DNA from: Anastrepha obliqua
Lineage: Eukaryota; Arthropoda; Insecta; Diptera; Tephritidae
Direction of reading: 5' to 3'
Assembly: GCF_027943255.1 (NCBI RefSeq)
Contig: NC_072896.1
Span: 48,262,501 to 48,326,500, forward strand
DNA: 64,000 bases
Every line of letters starts with the position of its first letter. Within the stretch, counting starts at the first letter, position 1. This document shows, in pieces, positions 57,684 to 64,000 of the stretch. A model generated the notes under the pieces. The model was not told the DNA's origin. It saw only the letters and a list, made by a program, of their open reading frames with translations, and did not search any database. The position numbers and the translations under genes were made by a program.

Positions 57684-58857
57684 ATGGAAGCATTTCATAA
57701 GCTTCAACCAGAAAGGAAAAATGACGCCGATAGTTCGCAGGATCAAATTGAATTAAACTCAAGCGTCGAGATGCGTTCACCTTCCCCAGTCTTTAATATT
57801 CAACCGCGGAAACTGCGTTTTGCATCTCCACATATTGATGAAGAACAACATAAACGTTCCAGCCTAATACAGACACGCTCATCTGCAGCTGTTCCGGTAT
57901 CAGTTTCTCCTCCATACCGTAAGGTGCGAGCACTGAGACTTTTTGACACCCCCGCCACTCCAAAAACTATTCTTCAAAAATCAAGAAATCATCTGTCTGG
58001 AGCGGTGGCGGCAGACGGTGCAACTAAAAACGAAATAATTGAGCGACCAAGATCGCTGCCGTTACACAATCGAGTTTTAGACAATTTTCAACCTCAAACA
58101 GCGAATGTTAATCCTTTTACACCTGATAGTAAGTTAATATTTTAATTATATTTGATATAAATATAAAATGTATATTTTTAGGCTTTTTAGCGCGAAACAA
58201 AAAACGTTGCCGAACTCAATTTGGACGAGATAATTTAAGCAATCAGTCGGTGCAAATGTTTTTAAACAGCGAGGATGATGATGAAATAGATAATGAAGGA
58301 GATGGAAATACGGAAGTGCTGCAAGCACCTAAGAGACTAGCTTTACAAGATACTAACATCAGTCGTTACCAAAAGGAATTTTTAGAAATTTCACTAATAG
58401 GTTAGAAAATATTTCGCGGGCTGTAAAATGAAAATAATTTCCAATTTTTGTTTCAGGAATAGGAGAATTCGGTTTAGTTTATCAATGCCTTAATCGATTG
58501 GATGGTTGTATATATGCCATTAAAAAAAGCATAAAGCCAGTGGCAGGCAGTTTCTTTGAGTAAGTTTCATACAACCATGTGTATATTTTTGTTATATTTT
58601 TCGATCAAGTTTTAAATATCTGAAACAATGGGTATGGTATGATGATATAGATAAATTTTATTTATGAAATTTTATTAAAATTCAACATTTTTCAAATACA
58701 TTATTACTATATATTAAGAGGTAGTTCTATTCAAATAGCTTCAAACATTTTCATGGTTTTAGCTTTCACAAAAATCCATTTGACTAATCGCCAAAAAAAT
58801 TTTCCTAATAGTAATAGTAAGTAATAAATAATTTTTTATAATTATTAATTAAATAAT

Positions 58858-58894
<37 letters not shown>

Positions 58895-61800
58895 TTATAT
58901 AAATAAATAAAAAAAATAAATTTATTTGAAATAAAAAATTTTTGGTGAACAAAACTGAGTGCAGGTGTATCCACCCATGATTATTTACATAAATATTTTA
59001 ATTTAATTTGAGCATTCGTGGTTAAAATTAGCTACTTTGATATTTATTTTCAGAAAACGAGCTTTGAACGAAGTATGGGCACATGCGGTTTTGGGTAAAC
59101 ATGACAATGTAGTACGGTACTACTCTGCTTGGGCAGAAGATAATCATATGCTTATACAGAATGAATATTGTAATGGGGGCAGTTTACAATCTCTTATTCA
59201 AAAACGTTTTCTTGTTGAATCCGAATTAAAAATCCTCTTACTTCATGTGGCAGAAGGTTTGCGTTATATACATTCTAATGATTTGGTTCATATGGACTTG
59301 AAGTCGGGTAATATTTTCCTCACTAAAATGCCCTCATTACATAAATCCACTTCACTTCCGCTGACAAAAGAGTATTATGAAGATGGCATGGATGGAATAT
59401 ATGAAGAGCTCGGCAATACAGAATGTATTACAACATATAAAATTGGTGATCTTGGTCATGTGACATCAATAAAAGAGCCAAATGTTGAAGAAGGCGATTG
59501 TCGTTATCTACCCTACGAAATACTTCAGGAAAAATTTAGTGATCTCTTTAAAGCAGATATATTTTCACTTGGTATGACATTATATGAAGCTGCAGGCGGT
59601 GGGCCTTTACCTAAAAATGGACCGATGTGGCAGAAACTTCGTAACGGTGAGGTGCCAAATATACCTACATTAAGTGCAGAATTCAATGAGCTCATCAAAC
59701 TTATGACACATCCGGATCCGGAACAACGCCCATCTTCCACATCTATTTTTAATCATCCGTAAGTATAAACTTAGAATTACTAAATATTTTTAAAATCATA
59801 ATTTTTTTCATCTAGTATACTGAGCTCGATGGAATCGAAGTCTAAATCCCAACTCAATCAAGAGTTGAACATTGAAAAAAGAAAGAATGAGATATTGCTG
59901 CGAAAGTTGCGTGAAGCTAAAAAGCTGATCAAGCAATATGAACAAAATGATAGAGGTAAGAACCAGAAAACGGTATGAGTGCCTATTTTTGTGACTCAAA
60001 ATCAGTGATTCCTAAAGCCTATACTCGTACGTTAATTTTCCCAAATTATTGTTCGCCTACAAAATTTAAATTGAATGATGTTGTAGCAGTACCTTTGCCC
60101 TGTCAGTGTAGTGTAATCACCGGTCGTCTTCGTCTAGCTCATCTAACGGTAGGCCCAGGAAACTAGCTGTTTCGACGTGTTGGGTCCAGAGGGAGAGAGG
60201 TGTTAGATGAGTGGGTTTGATGGGGCATGTGAAAAGGTGGTTAGTGTCATGCGGGGGCCTTCACATGCCGGACATATGTTTAGTGTGTCGGTGTCGATTC
60301 TGGATAGGTAGGAGTTTAACCTGCTACAGTATCCAGAACGTAATTGTGCCAAGGTTACGCGGGACTCTCGGGGAAGTTGGAACTCTTCGTCTGCAATTGG
60401 TGGTGGTTGGACTCCAATAACGGCATTCGGAGGTCGGGAGCTTAAGAAGGTGGTAAGGGTCTCCCGCTGAATGTCGTTTATGGCCTGTCTGTACACTGTC
60501 CGATCCTGGAGTGGTCTGTCTGTTTTGTCTAGGCAGCCGGTTCTACGTTACCAGAATGAGTCGGGTTTTTCCCGACCAAGGGCTGCCGCCCCAGTAAACT
60601 AGCCCTGTCTAGTGTACCGTATCCCTTTAATTGAATGATGTTGTTGTAGCAGCATAAACATTCCCCATACTTACATACGGTGAATGCTGCTGGGGTGACA
60701 GTCCTTGGCCGGATATACAATGATGAACAAAAGTATTGGCACAGCAAGATACTTTCACTTTAACATTACTTTTTGTCCACTTATGAAGTGATTTTTAATC
60801 GCAAAAAAAACGGGCTAGACAGAAGAACATATTACCAAGCATATTTCCTTCAATTCATTTTATTATCTGTTATATTTAATTAACACTAATTATAATATAT
60901 TATTAAAAAAGTACTTATTATAACGGAACAAAATTATTGGCACACTTCATTAAAATTTAAAAAAAAAAACAATAACAAAATAGTAAAATATAAACAAATT
61001 AATATTTTGTAGCCAAGCCCTTTTGCTGGATGACTGCTTCCAGCCGTCTTGGCATCGATGAAACCAATTTTTGGGTGGTTTCTTCCCCAATATTCTGCCA
61101 TTCCTCCACCAGTGCCACCTTCAACTCTGCTTTTGTTGAAATAGCAGGCTTCTTAACGCGCCTATCTAGCTCTTCCCACAAATGTTCGATTGGGTTTAGA
61201 TCAGGCGACTGAGGCGGATGCGGCAATGTATGTTTGATGTGGTGCGCAAGCCACATACGCACATCATGAGCAGTATGCTTCGGGTCATTGTCGTGTTGAA
61301 ATGAAAATGAACCGGGCAATTTCAGCTTTTCGGCACTTTTTTTGACGTTTCTCTTCAGGATTTCCATATAATATTTTTTATCCATAATGCCGTCAATGAA
61401 TTCCAGCTCACCAACACCTGCAGAGAACATGCAGCCCCACACAATTACTCCTCCACCACCATGTTTTACAGTCGCAGCAAGGTTCTGTTTTTGCAGTTCG
61501 GTGTTAGGCTTTCTCCGCACAGTTTGGCGGCCATCAGATTGAAAGATATTGAATTTGCTTTCATCCGAGAAGAGTACATTGTCCATTGTCCCAAAAGTCA
61601 CTTGGCTTGCTTAAGTACTCCTTCGCATAGGCTAAACACTTCTTTTGGTTCACTTTAGAAATGAGAGGTTTGCGTCTAGCCACGCGAGAATTGTAGTTCT
61701 CCTCATGCAATACCCTCCGGACCGTTATTGGATGAATATCCTTTCCCATCTCTTCCTTAACTTCTGCTGCGATTTGGGTGGAGGATATTCTTGGGTTTTT

Positions 61801-63456
61801 TACCTTCTTGACTATTTGGCAGCGTTCGCGGTCGTTTAAAGCCTTAGGCCTGCCCGTACGTTTCACGCTTTTCAAAGATGAAGCGCTCTTGAAACGTTGA
61901 ACAATGCTTCGTATGGTGTAGCGACTTCTGTCCATCATTTCACCAATCTCAGCGTATGATTTGCCCTGATTATGCAAATATAATATTATTTTGCGCTGAG
62001 ATTCGGTGGTTTCACTTTTTTTGCTGCTCATTTTACAAAAATTTAAGCAAAGTTTACTGTAATTGAAGGCACTATGCTGTTTGTAGTTTGAATTTTGACA
62101 AAAACTCAATTGCTTGTGTGAACATAACGGGACTTTTGAAAGAAAGTTGCTAGATCAATAAAATTTAGATGAAAAAGCCTGATAAGACTTAAGTGTGCCA
62201 ATAATTTTGTTTCGTTATAATAAGTATTTTTTTTAATATTATAATTAGTGTTAATTAAATATAAAAGATAATAAAATGAGTTGAAGGAAATATGATTGGT
62301 AATATGTTCTTCTTTCTAGCCCGTTTTTTTTTTTTGCGATTAAAAATCACTTCATAAGTGGACAAAAAGTAATGTTAAAATGAAAGTATCTTGCTGTGCC
62401 AATACTTTTGTTCATCACTGTAAATCCGGGTCGTTTCGGTAACGTAGAACCGACTGTCGTGGAATTGAATTGAATTGAATGATCGTAGCTGCTGCTGTTC
62501 TACCGGCTATTTAATCTTTAATCAGTCATGCTGTGTACGTAACCCTAACAGCTGATTTTTAAGTAGACATTTGCATTTTGTCATAAAATGCGAGTATTTT
62601 TCCACTAAGTCAATTAATTTTTCGTTGTTCATTTCTAATATTAAAATTTGTATCGCAAATATCAAAACAGATGTAAAGTATTTCATAGCTGTTTACGGTT
62701 ACGAAGAAAAACCAAAATTCAAAGTATATATACGGTTGAGTGCAGGAAACACCAAAATGAAGAAAACGTTTTTTCTAAATGCGGTCGCCCTCGGCACGCA
62801 ATGGTAAACCTCCGAGTGTGTTTCTGCGATGAAAAAGCTACTCATAAAAACCATTTGCCATTCGGAGTCGGCTTAACGCACAACAAATAGGAGGAGGAGC
62901 CCGGCCAAACCCCTAACAGAAGCTATTTATTTTTTTATTTAGGTGGAAAACTTCATGAAAAATGTACATAAAACACACACGTATACAGAAAAATATAAAA
63001 ATTGTATCAAAACCTGAGATTTTTTGGTCATCACTGCTCTAAAAATGATTGCGGTGCGATCGCGCCACCGCATACCATTTTGTATTGTCACCACTTATAG
63101 ACTCATAGGTGTTTGGGTATTACAGTAACCGAGTCACTTGTATAGGGAAATGTGCGATATACGCGACCGCTACCGCATTTTATTTTGGTCTAGACTTTAG
63201 GCACCGAGTTACTGGTTTCCCCAAGTGTGCGTAATTGGCATTACTTTTCATGGCACATTCTTTTAGTTATTTTTAATTTTGGAAAAATAAACATTTTTTT
63301 ATTCATAAAATCCTATAAATTACAGTTAATCAATCCCCAATGGAACAACGTTGTTTACGATCATATTCACGGAAGAAACGCACATCTTGCATCGGTTCTA
63401 AAGTAGATGGACTGCGTGATCGCAACAAAAATGTTATTAACAAATTAAATTATTGA
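57684..63456 (+). CDS. Wee1: Wee1 protein kinase (CDK1 Tyr15 kinase)
   Basis: Nuclear kinase that delays mitosis by phosphorylating the Tyr in the ATP-binding loop of Cdk1. Coding parts are join(57684-58128, 58182-58400, 58457-58559, 59054-59758, 59816-59955, 63326-63456). All have GT/AG introns and phases join without a stop, giving 580 aa (Drosophila Wee1 is about 609). The N-terminal regulatory part has SP/TP sites and the conserved 'RALRLFDTPATPKTI' motif. The kinase domain covers about 210-490: glycine loop GIGEFG (222-227), Lys244 in YAIKK, Glu262, catalytic 'HMDLKSGN' (Asp337, Asn342), Wee1-type DLG (388-390) in place of DFG, then 'EEGDCRYLPYEIL' and a C-lobe end 'HPDPEQRPS'. The tail is basic (residues 491-580). 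The first ATG (57684) follows a weak upstream GTG-led extension. The last exon is separated by a transposon-filled intron of 3.4 kb. Confidence 0.95.
58560..59053 (+). other. Wee1: Wee1 intron 3 with a long poly-T tract
   Basis: AT-rich intron of 494 bp. A run of about 30 T bases at 58861-58892 is the longest homopolymer in the window and may be assembly- or population-variable. No gene inside. Confidence 0.8.
60079..60540 (-). pseudogene. LINE-A C-terminal fragment (best preserved)
   Basis: The minus strand from 60496 reads 'MYRQAINDIQRETLTTFLSS', 'NAVIGVQPPPIADEE' and 'LAQLRSGYCSRLNSYLSRID', then 'ICPACEGP'. A one-base change shifts the frame before the Cys/His cluster completes. 3' UTR words match 20016-20060. 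It lies inside the last Wee1 intron in antisense orientation. Confidence 0.87.
60530..60717 (+). repeat. Repeat-P, left part (interrupted by the Tc1-like element)
   Basis: Contains 'cggttctacgttaccagaat', 'cccgaccaagggctgccgcc', 'cagtaaactagccc', 'ttgttgtagcagcataaac' and 'gtccttggccggata'. It resumes at 62421 with 'aaatccgggtcg', so the unit was split exactly at a TA. Confidence 0.85.
60718..62420 (-). mobile_element. Complete Tc1-like transposon, 1703 bp, IR/DR type
   Basis: Flanked by TA (60716-60717 and 62421-62422). Inverted repeats of about 230 bp at each end (60718-60946 and 62191-62420), starting 'ca(a/g)tgatgaacaaaagtat'. Within each terminal repeat the word 'gaacaaaa(g/t)tattggcaca' occurs at the outer and at the inner end. 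These are directly repeated transposase-binding-type sites, as in the IR/DR subgroup. The ends are nearly identical, so the copy is young. It inserted into repeat-P. Confidence 0.95.
60999..62031 (-). pseudogene. Tc1-like DD34E transposase with a single frameshift
   Basis: Cuts and pastes the element. The minus strand from ATG 62031 encodes 'MSSKKSETTESQRKIILYLH', a paired-type helix-turn-helix ('YAEIGEMMDRSRYTIRSIVQ'), a 'GRPKALNDRE' linker with an AT-hook-like GRP, and a second HTH ('STQIAAEVKEEMGKDIHPIT'). The catalytic part begins in the next frame: 'NVLFSDESKFNIF' (first Asp), 'FQHDNDPKHTAHD' (second Asp), and 34 residues later the Glu of 'SPDLNPIEHLWEEL'. It ends 'RLEAVIQQKGLATKY' at 60999. 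The two frames change at 61578-61592, where the 7-base unit GGACAAT is tandemly duplicated on the minus strand. This is the only defect I see, and it separates DNA-binding and catalytic domains. Confidence 0.93.
62421..62510 (+). repeat. Repeat-P, right part
   Basis: 'taaatccgggtcgtttcggt', 'aacgtagaaccgactgtcgt' and a (GAATT)n stretch complete the repeat broken by the transposon. 'gtagctgctgctg' follows. Confidence 0.8.
62737..62930 (+). repeat. Tephritid SINE-like repeat, copy 4
   Basis: 'gtgcaggaaacaccaaaatg', 'gcggtcgccctcggcacg', 'caatggtaaacctccgagtg', 'cattcggagtcggctta' and 'aggaggaggagcccggccaa' are present in family order. The middle segment around 'ggaacaacatc' is deleted. Confidence 0.78.
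62931..63325. other. End of the last Wee1 intron
   Basis: Contains the acceptor. A moderately GC-rich patch at 63050-63230 has no recognised content. Confidence 0.5.
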
Positions 63457-64000
63457 CTTATTCAGTGAATGCTGCCAACATTTGAAGTTTTAACACGAAT
63501 TTTATCCATTGTCTTTATTATTTAATCTATGAACACACTGTAAATAAAAAAAATATATAATATATATGTATGTATGTATGTACGATCAACTGTACGAATA
63601 TAGCTTTATTTCTTCATTTGTTCATCACTGTCGGTGATATTACTGATTTAGGAAAATACTTACAGGTTGATAGATAGTAAACAAACAGTCTACCTAAAGG
63701 CAATCAAAACATAAATTAACTTCTACGATTGAAGTAGTATTAGAACTACATAAAATAGTACTCATAACACAAGGCGAACTCATAAAATTCTTAATAAAAA
63801 ATTACGTATAATATACATACATTTTGCACATGTGTAAGAATGGTATTCAAAAATACAAATGCATTTGTAATAGTATTGCATGGTGGTAATTTGGATCAAA
63901 AAGATGTACAATCATTTTTATTGTTTTAGTGTTTATCGCACCTTTACATATGTTTACTTATTGTAATTTTTTAGACTTTACTTTTATTTTCGATGAAAAA
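63457..64000 (+). other. Wee1: Wee1 3' UTR and downstream
   Basis: An AATAAA at 63543-63548, 87 bases after the stop, is a likely polyadenylation signal. An (ATGT)n tract (63565-63583) follows. No further gene is visible to the end of the window. Confidence 0.6.

Larger units (their letters stand above)
59956..63325 (+). other. Wee1: Wee1 last intron, 3.37 kb, filled with transposons
   Basis: Donor G|gtaaga (59956) and acceptor attacag (ends 63325). The split codon is G/TT (Val). Contains a LINE-A 3' fragment, repeat-P, a complete Tc1-like transposon and a SINE-like copy. Confidence 0.88.

Noticed and set aside
1..64000. CRISPR arrays, operons, ribosome binding sites, bacterial insertion sequences
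   Set aside because: The window is clearly insect nuclear DNA with spliced genes; the regular repeats seen are minisatellites or transposon ends.
1..64000. Canonical tRNA or rRNA genes
   Set aside because: I scanned for B-box-like GGTTCGAATCC and rRNA words and saw none intact; the only tRNA-like part is the head of the SINE-like copy at 1131-1367.

Overview
This is eukaryotic nuclear DNA from a higher fly, most likely a true fruit fly (Tephritidae). The evidence is AT-rich spacers with many (ATGT)n tracts, spliced genes whose closest relatives I know are Drosophila proteins, and several short repeat families that I recall as abundant in tephritid genomes. The species assignment is inference from memory, not from a search.

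Four host genes are supported. On the minus strand, x16 (SR splicing factor with a zinc knuckle, homologue of SRSF7/9G8) has its RRM exon at 29953-30356 and its RS-domain exon at 11921-12287. These are separated by a 17.7-kb intron across which the reading phase joins exactly. Inside that intron, on the same strand, lies nop5 (NOP58, core C/D snoRNP protein; 21362-23055, two exons, 501 aa). Its only intron carries what looks like a C/D box snoRNA (about 21665-21749). Hrb27C (hrp48; minus, 48493-50890, 422 aa, two coding exons) follows after about 18 kb of AT-rich spacer. Wee1 (CDK-inhibitory kinase; plus, 57684-63456, 580 aa, six coding exons) ends the window. Its last intron is enlarged to 3.4 kb by transposons. 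All four act in RNA processing or cell-cycle control, with no sign of functional clustering. From memory their Drosophila counterparts all sit on chromosome arm 2L.

The rest is dominated by mobile elements. LINE-A is a Jockey-like family present as truncated 3' pieces near 0.4, 20.1, 24.8, 28.3 and 60.3 kb. LINE-B encodes RT plus RNase H and ends in a CCTAA-repeat tail. Its 2.76-kb copy at 15480-18243 has an uninterrupted reading frame and 11-bp target-site duplications, a 340-bp copy lies at 39372-39711, and decayed copies lie at 2.8-3.4 and 18.5-19.6 kb. LINE-C is RTE-like, with pieces at 3.7, 27.0-28.0 and 55.6-56.0 kb. Class II elements include a complete 1703-bp Tc1-like DD34E transposon with long inverted repeats (60718-62420), many internally deleted IS630/mariner-like copies, a 931-bp hAT-type element nested in one of them, piggyBac-type and Harbinger-type MITEs, and two foldback elements.

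Layout: 0-11.9 kb is a repeat-rich flank downstream of x16; 11.9-30.6 kb is x16 with nop5 nested; 30.7-45.4 kb is AT-rich spacer with transposon relics; 45.4-53 kb is Hrb27C with its probable long 3' UTR and a 5' UTR intron; 53-57.6 kb is a repeat-filled intergenic stretch; 57.7-63.5 kb is Wee1.
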